Counted from the first letter of the stretch, positions 9,718 to 19,242 are shown. The stretch is 64,000 bases of DNA from Zeimonas sp964538505 (GCA_964538505.1 CAZIDY010000001.1:292444-356443); one strand, 5' to 3'. Notes: generated by a model not told the origin, from the sequence alone. Numbers and translations are program-made.

Positions 9718-10763
9718 TGCTTGCCTACGTAGCCAGGCGCCTGCTGCTGATGATCCCGACGCTGTTCGGGATCCTCGTCGTCTCGTTCGCGATCATCCAG
9801 TTCGTGCCGGGCGGGCCGGTGGAGCAGCTGGTGCGCGAGCTGCGCGGCGGTGTCGGCGGCGGCGAGGTGGCGGCCACCGGCGGGTATCGAGGCGCGCAGG
9901 GCGTCGACCCGCAGCAGATCGAGGAAATCCGCAGGATGTACGGCTTCGATCGGCCGGCACACGAGCGCTTCTTCGACATGCTGCGCCGCTATGCGGTCTT
10001 CGATCTCGGCACGAGCTACCTGTATCACAAGAGCGTCTGGGAACTGATCGTCGAGAAGCTGCCGGTGTCGATCAGCCTCGGGCTGTGGAGCTTCCTCATC
10101 GTGTATGCGGTGTCGATTCCGCTCGGCATCGCGAAGGCGGTGCGCCACGGCTCGCGCTTCGACCTGTGGACTTCGGTGGCGATCCTCGTCGGCTACGCGA
10201 TCCCGGGCTTCGTGCTCGGCGTGCTGCTGCTCGTACTCTTCGGCGGGGGTACCTTCCTGCAGATCTTTCCGCTGCGCGGTCTCACCTCCGACGACTTCGA
10301 TCAGTTGAGCCTCGTCGGCAAGGTGCTCGACTACTTCTGGCACCTGGCGATGCCGCTGGCGTGCCTGATCGTCGGCAGTTTCGCCGTTACCACGATGCTC
10401 ACGAAGAACACCTTCCTCGAGGAGATCCGCAAGCAGTACGTGCTGACCGCACGTGCGAAAGGGCTCTCCGAGCGGCGCGTGTTCTACAAGCACGTGTTTC
10501 GCAACGCGCTCATCCCGCTGGTTACGGCCTTCCCCGCCGCGTTCATCGGCGCGTTCTTCACCGGCTCGCTGCTGATCGAGACGATCTTCTCGCTCGATGG
10601 CTTGGGGCTGCTCTCGTACGAGGCCGTCATCCGCCGCGACTATCCGGTCGTGCTCGGCACGCTGTACGTGTTCTCGCTGCTCGGCCTGGTGGCGAAGCTG
10701 CTGACCGATCTCGCGTACACCTGGGTCGACCCGCGCGTGAAGTTCGGCGCGAGCGCCGGATGA
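9717..10763 (+). CDS. yejB: peptide ABC transporter permease (YejB type)
   Basis: Inner-membrane permease of the binding-protein-dependent family (DppB/OppB/YejB). 348 residues; N-terminal LAYVARRLLLMIPTLFGILVVSFAIIQ is typical of this subfamily, followed by a loop rich in GGVGGGEV and the EAA motif region (TARAKGLSERRVFYKHVFRNALIPLV). The ATG at 9717 overlaps the yejA stop (TGATG). A GTG at 9702 would add five residues. The last permease motif (FSLDGLGLLSYEAVIRRDYPVVLG) is intact. Partner: YejE. Confidence 0.92.
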   Translation: MLAYVARRLLLMIPTLFGILVVSFAIIQFVPGGPVEQLVRELRGGVGGGEVAATGGYRGAQGVDPQQIEEIRRMYGFDRPAHERFFDMLRRYAVFDLGTSYLYHKSVWELIVEKLPVSISLGLWSFLIVYAVSIPLGIAKAVRHGSRFDLWTSVAILVGYAIPGFVLGVLLLVLFGGGTFLQIFPLRGLTSDDFDQLSLVGKVLDYFWHLAMPLACLIVGSFAVTTMLTKNTFLEEIRKQYVLTARAKGLSERRVFYKHVFRNALIPLVTAFPAAFIGAFFTGSLLIETIFSLDGLGLLSYEAVIRRDYPVVLGTLYVFSLLGLVAKLLTDLAYTWVDPRVKFGASAG

Positions 10764-10779
10764 TGCGCGCGAGCGCTCG

Positions 10780-11856
10780 ATGAGCTCGAACGCGGCGCTT
10801 GCCGGCGACGCACCCGGCATGCTGCGGCCGCCGCGCGCGTCGTTGTCGCCGCGCAGGCGCGCGTGGCTGCGCTTTCGTGCGAACCGGCGCGGCTACTGGA
10901 GCCTGTGGATCTTCCTCGCGATCTTCGGCCTGAGCCTCGTTGCCGAGGTGCTCTCGAACGATCGGCCGATCGTCGTGCACTACGAGGGCGAGCTGTATTT
11001 CCCGCTGTTCCGCACGTACCCGGAGACAACCTTCGGCGGCGACTTCCGCACTGCCACCGACTATCTCGATCCGTTCATCGAGCAGCGCCTGAGCAGCGAC
11101 GGCAACTGGGCGCTGTTCCCGCCGAACCGCTATCGCTTCGACACGATCAACTACTTCGCGGCGAGCCCGAACCCCGCACCGCCGTCGACGGAGAACTGGC
11201 TCGGCACCGATGATCGTGGCCGCGACGTGCTCGCGCGGCTGCTGTACGGCTTTCGCATCTCGGTGCTGTTCGGCCTGGCGCTCACCGCGATCGGCGTTTT
11301 CCTCGGCATCGTCGCCGGAGCCGTGCAGGGCTATTTCGGTGGCCGGCTCGATCTTGCGATGCAGCGGTTCGTCGAGATCTGGGGCTCGATCCCGGAGCTG
11401 TACCTGCTGCTGATCCTCGCGTCGATGTTCGAGCCGAGCATCTGGATCCTCTTGATGATCCTTTCCCTGTTCGGATGGATCGGCCTGTCCGACTACGTGC
11501 GCGCCGAGTTCCTGCGCAACCGCCAGCTCGAGTACGTAACCTCGGCGCGCGCGCTCGGGCTGTCGAGCCTGCAGATCATTCGACGCCACGTGTTGCCGAA
11601 TTCGCTGACGCCCGTCATCGCGTTCCTGCCGTTCCGGATGAGCGCGGCGATCGTCGCGCTCACCAGCCTCGACTTTCTCGGGCTCGGCGTCCCGCCGTCG
11701 ACGCCGAGCCTGGGCGAACTGCTCGCGCAGGGCAAGGCGAACCTGGATGCCTGGTGGATCTCGCTCGGCACCTTCGTCGTGCTGGTCGGAACGCTGATGC
11801 TGCTGATCTTCATCGGAGAGGCGCTGCGCGATGCGCTCGACACCCGCAAGGGTTGA
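10780..11856 (+). CDS. yejE: peptide ABC transporter permease (YejE type)
   Basis: Second inner-membrane permease of the Yej importer. 358 residues with the N-terminal cytoplasmic piece RRRAWLRFRANRRGYWSLWIFL, a large periplasmic loop typical of YejE (YEGELYFPLF, TYPETTFGGDF), the GTDDRGRDVLARLLYGFRIS motif of this permease class, and the EAA loop (TSARALGLSSLQIIRRHVLPN). Starts 16 bp after yejB; its 3' end overlaps the start of the ATPase gene by 26 bp, consistent with translational coupling. Confidence 0.92.
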   Translation: MSSNAALAGDAPGMLRPPRASLSPRRRAWLRFRANRRGYWSLWIFLAIFGLSLVAEVLSNDRPIVVHYEGELYFPLFRTYPETTFGGDFRTATDYLDPFIEQRLSSDGNWALFPPNRYRFDTINYFAASPNPAPPSTENWLGTDDRGRDVLARLLYGFRISVLFGLALTAIGVFLGIVAGAVQGYFGGRLDLAMQRFVEIWGSIPELYLLLILASMFEPSIWILLMILSLFGWIGLSDYVRAEFLRNRQLEYVTSARALGLSSLQIIRRHVLPNSLTPVIAFLPFRMSAAIVALTSLDFLGLGVPPSTPSLGELLAQGKANLDAWWISLGTFVVLVGTLMLLIFIGEALRDALDTRKG

Positions 11857-13504
11857 CGCCCCGGCGTCGGCATCCGGCGCGTCGTCGGGCGGTTCATCGG
11901 CCCGGTCTGCGCGCACGCTGCTGTCGGTGCGCGACCTGGTCGTCGAGTTCGTCGGCGCGAGCGGTTCGACGCGCGTCGTCGACCGCGTCTCCTTCGACGT
12001 GCGGGCCGGCGAGAAGCTCGCGCTCGTCGGCGAGTCGGGTTCGGGCAAGACGGTCACTGCGCTGTCGGTGCTGCGCCTGAATGCCGACGCGCGCTACGAG
12101 GGCTCGGTGCGTTTCGACGGGCGCGAGCTGCTCGAGGCGAGCGAACGCGAGCTGCGCGGCGTGCGCGGGCGCGAGATGGCGATGATCTTCCAGGAGCCGA
12201 TGAGCGCGTTGAATCCGCTCTATCCGATCGGCGACCAGATCTGCGAGGCGATCGAGCGGCACGAGGGTGTTTCGCGCGCGCAGGCGACGCGCCGAGCGAT
12301 CGAGTTGCTAGAGCGCACGCGCGTGCCGGAGCCGCAGCGCCGCTTCTCGAGCTACCCGCATCAGCTCTCCGGTGGCCAGCGCCAGCGCGCGATGATCGCG
12401 ATGGCGCTCGCCTGCTCGCCGAAGCTCTTGATCGCCGACGAGCCGACGACCGCGCTCGACGTCACCGTGCAGCGCCGCATCGTCGAGCTGCTCGACGAGC
12501 TGCAGCGCGACCTCGGCATGTCGGTGCTGCTGATCACGCACGACCTGCCGCTCGTTCGGTCCTTTGCCGACCGTGTCGCGGTGATGAAGGACGGACGGCT
12601 GGTCGAGGAGGCCGACACTTGCGCGTTGTTCGAGGCGCCGTCGCAGCCGTACACGAAGATGCTGATCGAGAGTCGCCCGAAACGATCGGTGGCGTCGGCC
12701 GACCCGTCGGCGCCGCTGTTGCTCGAGGCCAGCGGCGTCGGCTGCCGCTTCGTGATCGGCGGAGGGTGGTTCCGCAAGCGCCGCTTCGAAGCGGTGCGCG
12801 ACGTCGACCTGCAGTTGGCGCGCGGGCATACCCTCGGCATCGTCGGCGAATCGGGCTCGGGCAAGAGCACGCTCGGACTGACGCTGTTGCGGCTCGCGCA
12901 GGCCGAGACGCGCGGCGCAATCCGTTTCGACGGAACGCGTCTCGACGAGATCGGCGGCAAAGCGCTGCGCGCGCAGCGCCGGCACATGCAGATCGTCTTC
13001 CAGGATCCGTTTCATTCGCTGTCGCCGCGTCGCACCGTGCTGCAGATCGTCGAGGAGGGCCTCGCGCTGCACGAGCCGGCGATGACGGCGGGGGAGCGGC
13101 GTGAAGCGGTCGCGAAGATGCTCGACGAGGTCGGGCTCGACGCGGGAGCGCTCGATCGTTATCCGCACGAGTTCTCCGGTGGCCAGCGCCAGCGCATCTC
13201 GATCGCCCGCGCGGCGATCCTGCGGCCCGACCTGCTCGTGCTCGACGAGCCGACCTCGGCGCTCGACGTCTCGGTGCAGCAGCAGGTGCTGCAGTTGCTG
13301 TCGTCGCTGCAGCGCCGCTACCGGATGGCCTACGTCTTCATCACGCACGACCTCGCAGTGATCCGCGCGATGGCGCACCACGTGATCGTGATGAAGGACG
13401 GGCGCATCGTCGAGTCGGGCGAGACCGAGGCGCTGTTCGCGCGGCCGCGCGACGCGTATACGGTCGAGCTGCTGGGGGCGTCGGGGGACGACGGTTACGC
13501 GTAA
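11831..13504 (+). CDS. yejF: peptide ABC transporter ATP-binding protein, two fused domains (YejF type)
   Basis: A 557-residue double ATPase that powers the Yej importer. Two Walker A motifs (GESGSGKT in the first half, GESGSGKS in the second), two LSGGQRQR/FSGGQRQR signatures and two Walker B motifs (LLIADEPTTALD, LLVLDEPTSALD). The start ATG at 11831 lies inside yejE. The final codons and the TAA stop fall in a palindrome (13491-13508) that is half of a repeat found elsewhere in the window, so the native C-terminus may have been altered by that repeat. Confidence 0.93.
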   Translation: MRSTPARVDAPASASGASSGGSSARSARTLLSVRDLVVEFVGASGSTRVVDRVSFDVRAGEKLALVGESGSGKTVTALSVLRLNADARYEGSVRFDGRELLEASERELRGVRGREMAMIFQEPMSALNPLYPIGDQICEAIERHEGVSRAQATRRAIELLERTRVPEPQRRFSSYPHQLSGGQRQRAMIAMALACSPKLLIADEPTTALDVTVQRRIVELLDELQRDLGMSVLLITHDLPLVRSFADRVAVMKDGRLVEEADTCALFEAPSQPYTKMLIESRPKRSVASADPSAPLLLEASGVGCRFVIGGGWFRKRRFEAVRDVDLQLARGHTLGIVGESGSGKSTLGLTLLRLAQAETRGAIRFDGTRLDEIGGKALRAQRRHMQIVFQDPFHSLSPRRTVLQIVEEGLALHEPAMTAGERREAVAKMLDEVGLDAGALDRYPHEFSGGQRQRISIARAAILRPDLLVLDEPTSALDVSVQQQVLQLLSSLQRRYRMAYVFITHDLAVIRAMAHHVIVMKDGRIVESGETEALFARPRDAYTVELLGASGDDGYA

Positions 13505-13515
13505 CCGTGGTCTGA
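13491..13515. repeat. half-copy of the ACGGTTAC / GTAACCGT palindromic repeat
   Basis: A perfect 18-bp palindrome ACGGTTACGCGTAACCGT at 13491-13508, continuing as ggtctga to 13515. The right part (GTAACCGTGGTCTGA) is identical to the right arm of the larger palindromes at 38305-38355 and 45172-45221. It supplies the stop codon of the yejF-like gene and lies between two convergent genes. Confidence 0.7.
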
Positions 13516-13541
13516 TGGTTCTTGCCCGGGGAGGAAATCCG

Positions 13542-15311
13542 TCAGGTTCGCTTGTTCACCCGCTTCGCCACGGGCGGAGCTGCCTTCGTCGCTGCAGGCG
13601 ACTGCTGCTTCACTGCCGTCTTCGCGCGCGACTTCGAGCGCTTCGTGGCGACGGGCTTCGCTGCTACCGGCTTGGCGGCCCGCGTGGTTTCGGCCGGACG
13701 CTTCGCGGACGCGTTCTCCGGCCCGGCGGCCGCAGCCTCCTGCCGGCGCAGCACTGCGTGCACGATCTTCGGCTCGTCGTCGTTGCGACGCACGATCCGG
13801 CGATCGCCGTTCTCGGTAGTGAGCACCGTCTGCGTCGTCGCCGGGCGCACCTTCAGCACCGTTCCCACCTTCGCTTGCTTGCCGACCTTGTTCATCGCGC
13901 GCAGGCGCGCGACCGTCGTTCCGTGTCGGCGTGCGATCGAAGTGAGCGTCTCGCCGCGCCGTACGCGGTGAAAGGCCGCAGGTCGCTCGACGAGCTCGTA
14001 GACGCGCGGCCCCTCGAAGCCCTCGAGGCGTGTCTCGTCTTCGACCGCCCGCTGCGGCGCGAGGATGCGCGTGCCCGCGAGGATGCGCTGGCCGCGGCGA
14101 AGGTCGTTGGCCTCGAGCAGCTCGGCCGGCGTGATCCCCGCACGCCGCGCGATCGATTCGATCGTCTCGCCCGGCTGCAGCGTGACCGGCTGCCAGGTAG
14201 CGAAGGCGCGGCTCGCCTTGCCGTGGCGCTCGACCGCCTCGAGGAAGGCATCGAGACGGTCGGCCGGCAGCTTGATCTGGTTGTTGCGGCTTGCCGCGAT
14301 CACCGGCCGGTTGTGCGCGGGGTTCAACGCGACGAACTCATCGACGCTCATCCCGGCGAACCTCGCGGCGAGCGAGAGGTCGATCGGGCGCGTCTTCTCG
14401 ATCGTGACGAAGTAGCGCTCGTTGCTCAGCGGCGGAAGCTCGACACCGAGCTCGGCGGCGTGCAGCACGATGTTCTTCAGCGCGAGCAGCTTCGGTACGT
14501 AGTGCCGCGTTTCGGCCGGCATCGTCAGCGACAGGTAGTCGGTGGGCAGCCCGCGCGACTGGTTGCGCCGCATCGCCCGCGCGACCGCGTTCTCGCCCCA
14601 GTTGTACGAGGCGAGCGCGAGGAACCAGTCGTTGCCGGCGAGCGCGTGGATCTTCTGCAGGTAGTCGAGCGCCGCTTCGGTGGACTTGACGACGTCGCGC
14701 CGGTTGTCTACCCACCAGTCCTGCTGCAGGTTGTAGGCGCGGCCGGTCGACGGAATGAACTGCCACAGGCCGGCCGCCTTCGCGCTGGAGAGCGCGGTCG
14801 GATTCATTGCGCTCTCGACGAAGGGCAGCAGCGCGAGCTCGGTCGGCATGCCGCGGCGCTCGATCTCCTCGACGATATGGAACAGGTAGCGACTGCCGCG
14901 CGCGAACATGCGCTGCAGGTAGTCGGGCCGTTGCAGGTAGAAGCGCTCCTTCTCGGTCACCAGCGGCGTGGCGAGCTCGGGCATCGCGAAGCCGGCGCGG
15001 ATTCGCTCCCAGAGGTCGGCGTAAGCGGGCGCCGCAGCTTCGGCCGTGTGCACCGGACCGCTTGCCGCGACTTCGTCGACGAGCACCGGGCGCAGCGTCA
15101 GCACCTCGAGTGCAGCGACCGCGGTCGATGCGGGTTCGGCTGCGTCCGCAGTTGCGGCCGGGGAAGCGAGGATCGGAGCGGGGTCCGCCGCCGATGGTGT
15201 CTGGATCGTCGAGCAGCCGGCCGCAAGCAGCAGCGCGAGGCCTGCGGCAAGCCGGAGGACGGGGGAACGGGAATGCGCCGCGCGAATGGGCACCGTTTCT
15301 AGAATCGACAC
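13542..15311 (-). CDS. mltD: membrane-bound lytic murein transglycosylase D with LysM repeats
   Basis: Outer-membrane lipoprotein that cleaves peptidoglycan glycan strands. About 589 residues. A lipobox (LALLLAAGC) ends the signal peptide. The SLT domain has the catalytic Glu in PFVESAMNP with GLWQFIPSTGRAYNL and ASYNWGENAV after it. Two clear LysM repeats follow (LQPGETIESIARRAGITPAELLEAN and VRRGETLTSIARRHGTTVARLRAMN, each only part quoted). The tail is Lys/Ala/Pro-rich, ending AKRVNKRT. No ATG exists near the start; GTG at 15311 (or TTG at 15314) lies about 8 bases after an AGGGGG ribosome site. In many proteobacteria mltD neighbours yafS-rnhA-dnaQ, as here. Confidence 0.92.
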   Translation of the reverse strand: MSILETVPIRAAHSRSPVLRLAAGLALLLAAGCSTIQTPSAADPAPILASPAATADAAEPASTAVAALEVLTLRPVLVDEVAASGPVHTAEAAAPAYADLWERIRAGFAMPELATPLVTEKERFYLQRPDYLQRMFARGSRYLFHIVEEIERRGMPTELALLPFVESAMNPTALSSAKAAGLWQFIPSTGRAYNLQQDWWVDNRRDVVKSTEAALDYLQKIHALAGNDWFLALASYNWGENAVARAMRRNQSRGLPTDYLSLTMPAETRHYVPKLLALKNIVLHAAELGVELPPLSNERYFVTIEKTRPIDLSLAARFAGMSVDEFVALNPAHNRPVIAASRNNQIKLPADRLDAFLEAVERHGKASRAFATWQPVTLQPGETIESIARRAGITPAELLEANDLRRGQRILAGTRILAPQRAVEDETRLEGFEGPRVYELVERPAAFHRVRRGETLTSIARRHGTTVARLRAMNKVGKQAKVGTVLKVRPATTQTVLTTENGDRRIVRRNDDEPKIVHAVLRRQEAAAAGPENASAKRPAETTRAAKPVAAKPVATKRSKSRAKTAVKQQSPAATKAAPPVAKRVNKRT

Positions 15312-15475
15312 CAACGATGCCCCCTAACTGTCTGATTTGACGCGACAGGACCGCGGGCGATCGTACGGGAAGCGCGGTGCGACGGTCAAGTCGGTAGCGC
15401 CGGTCGGCCGCTACAATGGGGCCAACGGGCAAGTCCTCGGGGATGATCCTCCGGTACGAGAAGCACTACGCAGCA

Positions 15476-16309
15476 ATGACCAACGAGGAACCGACTCTCG
15501 CGCCCGTCTCGCCGACAACCGATCGGCTGATCGCCTGGCGCACCTGGCTCGCGTCGCCGCCCGGGCGCTACGTGCTCGATTGGCAGCAGGCGCATTTCGA
15601 TGCCGCGGTCGCCGACCTGTTCGGCTTTCACGCGCTGCAGCTCGGCGAGGCCGGCTTCGACGCATTGCGCGACAACCGGATGCCGCACCGCGTGCACGCG
15701 CGTCGTCCGGAAGACCTCGGCGAGGGCATCGCCGCCGATCTGCTGATCGAGCATTTCGAGGAGTTGCCCATTGCTACCGAGTCGCTCGACCTGGTCGTGC
15801 TGCCGCACGTGCTCGAGTTCGCAGCCGACCCGCACCAGGTACTGCGCGAGGTCGATCGAGTGTTGCGGCCCGAAGGACGGGTCATCGTCTCCGGCTTCAA
15901 TCCGGTGAGCCTGTGGGGCATGCGCCAGTGGTGGACGCGTGCGATCGTCGGCGATTCCTTCGTGCCTCGCAACGGGCAGTTCATCTCGCTGCCGCGGCTG
16001 CGCGACTGGTTCAAGCTGCTCAGCTTCGAGTTCGATCGCGGCCGCTACGGCTGCTATCGACCGCCGTGCCGCACGCAGAAGTGGCTCGATCGGACGGGCT
16101 TCATGGAAGACGCCGGCGACCGGTGGTGGCCGATCTGCGGCGCGCTGTACGTGGTGTCGGCGATCAAGCGTGTGCGCGCGATGCGGCTGGTCGGTCCGGT
16201 GCGCCGCACCGCGCTGCCCAAGCGCGCGCCGGTCGCGATCGCCGCATCGCGTCGCGTTGCTCCGGTTCCGGCGCGACGCGACACGACGCCCGATCAGCGG
16301 TACATGTAG
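15476..16309 (+). CDS. SAM-dependent methyltransferase (YafS-like)
   Basis: Class I methyltransferase-like protein of 277 residues from the ATG at 15476; an in-frame ATG at 15443 is possible. Core features: LDLVVLPHVLEFAADPHQVLREVDRVLRPEGRVIVSGFNP, shown here by its ends (LDLVVLPHVLEF and GRVIVSGFNPVSLWGMRQ), matching the methyltransf_11/UbiE-like motif post I and beyond. The usual glycine-rich motif I is weak (FHALQLGEAGFDALR). Substrate unknown. Same neighbourhood (mltD, rnhA, dnaQ) as yafS in E. coli. The 3' end overlaps the convergent cfa gene by 16 bp. Confidence 0.8.
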   Translation: MTNEEPTLAPVSPTTDRLIAWRTWLASPPGRYVLDWQQAHFDAAVADLFGFHALQLGEAGFDALRDNRMPHRVHARRPEDLGEGIAADLLIEHFEELPIATESLDLVVLPHVLEFAADPHQVLREVDRVLRPEGRVIVSGFNPVSLWGMRQWWTRAIVGDSFVPRNGQFISLPRLRDWFKLLSFEFDRGRYGCYRPPCRTQKWLDRTGFMEDAGDRWWPICGALYVVSAIKRVRAMRLVGPVRRTALPKRAPVAIAASRRVAPVPARRDTTPDQRYM

Positions 16310-17508
16310 GCGCGCGACATCGGCAGTGGGCTTTCCGCGCCCGCATTGTCGCGTTTCGGCTTGATCGCGAGCAGCTGGTAGATGTTGATCCAGCCTTGGG
16401 CGAACGCGTGTGCGCAGCCGGCCAGGTAGACGCGCCAGATGCGCGCGCGCTTATCGCCGGCGAGCGCGGTGAGCCGCTGCAGGTGGGCCTCGAAGCTGGT
16501 CGACCAGAACGACAGCGTGCGCGCGTAGTGGCGGCGCAGTGATTCCGCGTCGACGAGCTCCAGGCCGGCCGCCGACAGCTCGCGGATTGCCACCGCCACG
16601 TGCGGCAGCTCGCCGTCGGGAAAGACGTAGCGATCGATGAACTCGCCCGCGCCGAGCCCGACCGATCGGTTGTCGACATCGGCCGACGTGATGCCGTGGT
16701 TCATCGCGATGCCGCCGGGCTCGAGCAGCGTGTGGATGCGTTCGAAATACGTGGGCAGGTTCTTCAGCCCTACGTGCTCGAACATGCCGATCGACGAGAT
16801 GCGGTCGAAGCGCTCGGCGTCGGGCACGTCGCGGTAGTCCTGCAAACGGATCTCGACACGCTCCTCGAGCCCGGCCTCGCGGACTCGCTCGCGCGCGAGC
16901 TCGTACTGGTTCGTCGACAGCGTGATGCCGACCGCCTGCACGCCGTACTCGCGCGCGGCGTGGATCACCATCGCGCCCCAGCCGCAGCCCACGTCGAGCA
17001 GCCGGTTGCCGGGTGCGAGCATCAGCTTGCGGCAGATGTGGTCGAGCTTCAGGCGCTGTGCCGTCTCGAGGTCTTCGTCGCCCGCGGGGAAATAGCCGCA
17101 GGAATAGACCATCCGTGAGTCGAGCCACGTGGCGTAGAACTCGTTGGAGACGTCGTAGTGGTATTCGATCGCCTTGCGATCGGTCCGGCGCGTGTGGCGC
17201 GCGATCCACGAAGGCAGGCGGCCGGGTGCTTTCTCCTCGTCGCCGGCAAGCGAAAGCCGCTCGGCGATCGGGATGATCTCCCGGATGTCTCCGTCGACGT
17301 CGACGTGCCCCTCGACGAAGGCCTCGCCCAGCGACGACAGCGACGGCTTGAGCAGGTAGCGGGCGGCGCCGACGTCCTTGACGTGCAGCTCGACCTGCGG
17401 CGACTCGTCGAGCTCGATGCTCGACCCGTCCCACAGGCGCACGCGCAGCGGAATCGGATGCTTCTGGCGAAGCGTCTCGAGGTATTTCGTGACCTGTCTT
17501 TCGAGCAT
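16294..17508 (-). CDS. cfa: cyclopropane-fatty-acyl-phospholipid synthase family
   Basis: Transfers a methylene group from SAM to double bonds of membrane phospholipid acyl chains. 404 residues from the ATG at 17508, which has a strong ribosome site (GGAGGAGGACGC before ATG); the longer upstream frame is antisense. N-terminal lipid-binding region, then YHYDVSNEFYATWLD, the SAM motif LLDVGCGWGAMVIHAA, ITLSTNQYELA and the Glu of MFEHVG, all diagnostic. The substrate motif YSCGYF is present. Located between the methyltransferase and rnhA genes, on the opposite strand. Cytoplasmic, membrane-associated. Confidence 0.93.
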   Translation of the reverse strand: MLERQVTKYLETLRQKHPIPLRVRLWDGSSIELDESPQVELHVKDVGAARYLLKPSLSSLGEAFVEGHVDVDGDIREIIPIAERLSLAGDEEKAPGRLPSWIARHTRRTDRKAIEYHYDVSNEFYATWLDSRMVYSCGYFPAGDEDLETAQRLKLDHICRKLMLAPGNRLLDVGCGWGAMVIHAAREYGVQAVGITLSTNQYELARERVREAGLEERVEIRLQDYRDVPDAERFDRISSIGMFEHVGLKNLPTYFERIHTLLEPGGIAMNHGITSADVDNRSVGLGAGEFIDRYVFPDGELPHVAVAIRELSAAGLELVDAESLRRHYARTLSFWSTSFEAHLQRLTALAGDKRARIWRVYLAGCAHAFAQGWINIYQLLAIKPKRDNAGAESPLPMSRAYMYR

Positions 17509-17595
17509 GCGTCCTCCTCCGGATCCGACCATTACAATCCGTCCGCGATTTGCCTGCAACCGCCAGGCGAATTCGATACGAGGTGTCAGAAAGGC

Positions 17596-18030
17596 ATGAC
17601 CGGGGCGGTTCACATCTATACCGACGGCGCGTGCAAGGGCAACCCCGGGCCGGGAGGCTGGGGTGCGCTGTTGCGCTGGGGCGAGCACGAGAAAGGGCTG
17701 TTTGGCGGCGAGGCGCTCACGACGAACAACCGGATGGAGCTCACCGCGGTGATCCGGGCGCTCGCCGCGCTCGAGCGCCCGGTGCGGGTCGAGCTGTACA
17801 CCGATTCGCAGTACGTGCAGAAGGGCATCACCGAATGGCTGCCGGGCTGGAAGCGTCGTGGCTGGAAGACGGCCGATCGCAAGCCGGTCAAGAACGAGGA
17901 CCTCTGGCGCGAGCTGGAGGCGCAGGTTGCACGCCACGACGTGCGCTGGCACTGGGTGCGCGGTCACGCCGGGCATCCGGAGAACGAACGGGCGGATGCG
18001 CTCGCCAATCGCGGCGTTCCCGCGCGCTGA
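17596..18030 (+). CDS. rnhA: ribonuclease HI
   Basis: Degrades RNA in RNA-DNA hybrids. 144 residues. All catalytic residues are present at E. coli numbering: D10 (IYTDGACKGNPGPGGWG), E48 (NRMELTAVI), D70 (YTDSQYVQKGI), H124 (VRGHAGHPEN) and D134 (ERADALAN). The ATG at 17596 follows a gaaagg sequence. Divergent from cfa (87 bp between starts). Forms part of the conserved mltD-yafS-rnhA-dnaQ neighbourhood. Confidence 0.97.
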   Translation: MTGAVHIYTDGACKGNPGPGGWGALLRWGEHEKGLFGGEALTTNNRMELTAVIRALAALERPVRVELYTDSQYVQKGITEWLPGWKRRGWKTADRKPVKNEDLWRELEAQVARHDVRWHWVRGHAGHPENERADALANRGVPAR

Positions 18031-18063
18031 GCGTGCTAGATTGAGCTGTTGCGTGCTGCGTCG

Positions 18064-19239
18064 ATGAAGCGAACCTTCTTCTACCTGATCGCGTTCGTCG
18101 GGGCGCTGGGCCTCGGCTGGTGGGCCTGGGGCCTGAACCGCAACATGACGCCGGCGCTCGAGATCGCGGCGCCGGGCGGCGCATTGCGCGCCGCAACGCG
18201 CCTGCCCGCCGACGATCCCGACGCGCGCTCGGTGCCGGTCGTGCCCGGTGCGCGCCCGTTGGACGGTGGTGCACAGCGTGGCGCGATCGGTGTCGAGGCG
18301 GCGCGTGCCGAGCAGGTCTCTCTGGCCGAGACGGTCGCGGCCGTCGGCACGCTTCGTGCCGCCGAGTCGGTCGTCCTCAAGCCCGAGGTTGCCGGGCGCA
18401 TCCAGGCGATCCACTTCGAAGGCGGCGCGCGGGTCCGCAAGGGCGAGCTGCTCGTCGCGCTCGATGCGTCGATCGTCGCCGCCGAGGTCCAGCAGACGCG
18501 TGCCGAGCTCGCGCTGGCCCGTGCGAACCACCAGCGTTCGGTCGACCTGGCCAGGCAGAAGTTCCTCAGCGAACGGGCGCGTGACGAAGCGGCGGCGAAC
18601 CTGCAGGTGCTCGAGGCGAAGCTCGAGCTCGCGAAGGCGCGACTGGCGAAGACGTCGATCCGCGCGCCTTTCGCCGGCGTGCTCGGCCTGCGCAACGTCA
18701 GCCCCGGCGACTACGTGCGCGAGGGCGACGCGCTCGTCACGCTCGAGGACATCTCGCAGATGAAAGTCGACCTGCGCCTGCCCGAACGGTATCTGGGGCA
18801 GCTGCGCCGTGGCCAGCAGCTCGAGATCGAGCTCGATGCCTGGCCGGGTCGGCGCTTTCCGGCGACGCTCGAGGCGCTCGATGCGAAGGTCGACGCCGAC
18901 GGACGCTCGATCGTCGCGCGCGGCAGCATGCCGAATCCCGACGGCCTTCTGCGCACAGGCATGTTCGCGAAGATCGCGCTCACGCTCGGACAGCGCGAGC
19001 AGGCGGTGATGATCCCCGAAGAGGCGGTGTTCGCCGTGGGGGCCGACCAGTACGTGTTCCGGATCGAGCAGGGCCGCGCCGAGCGCGTGCGCGTTCGCAC
19101 CGGATTGCGGCGCGACGGAAACGTCGAGATCGTCGAAGGCATCCGCGTCGGCGAGCAGGTCGTCACCGCCGGCCAGCTGAAGCTCGCCCCCGAGGGCAGC
19201 GAGGTGCGCATCGTCGAGCCGCCGCGCTCGGGCGGCTAG
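18064..19239 (+). CDS. RND efflux periplasmic adaptor (membrane fusion protein)
   Basis: 391-residue adaptor linking an RND pump to an outer-membrane channel. N-terminal membrane anchor (FFYLIAFVGALGLGWWAWGL), a linker, then lipoyl halves (VLKPEVAGRIQAIHFEGGARV and IRAPFAGVLGLRNVSPGDYV), flanking an alpha-hairpin with a coiled-coil look (QTRAELALARANHQRSVDLA to LEAKLELAKARLAK). The beta-barrel and membrane-proximal part follow (LRTGMFAKIALTLGQREQAVMIPEEAVF). Starts at ATG 18064, 33 bp after rnhA; pump gene begins 3 bp downstream. No outer-membrane factor gene is nearby. Confidence 0.92.
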   Translation: MKRTFFYLIAFVGALGLGWWAWGLNRNMTPALEIAAPGGALRAATRLPADDPDARSVPVVPGARPLDGGAQRGAIGVEAARAEQVSLAETVAAVGTLRAAESVVLKPEVAGRIQAIHFEGGARVRKGELLVALDASIVAAEVQQTRAELALARANHQRSVDLARQKFLSERARDEAAANLQVLEAKLELAKARLAKTSIRAPFAGVLGLRNVSPGDYVREGDALVTLEDISQMKVDLRLPERYLGQLRRGQQLEIELDAWPGRRFPATLEALDAKVDADGRSIVARGSMPNPDGLLRTGMFAKIALTLGQREQAVMIPEEAVFAVGADQYVFRIEQGRAERVRVRTGLRRDGNVEIVEGIRVGEQVVTAGQLKLAPEGSEVRIVEPPRSGG

Positions 19240-19242
19240 CGA

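Noticed and set aside
13515..15302. 595-residue plus-strand frame
   Set aside because: Antisense to mltD, which has a lipobox, SLT and LysM motifs; the shadow has no recognisable domain.
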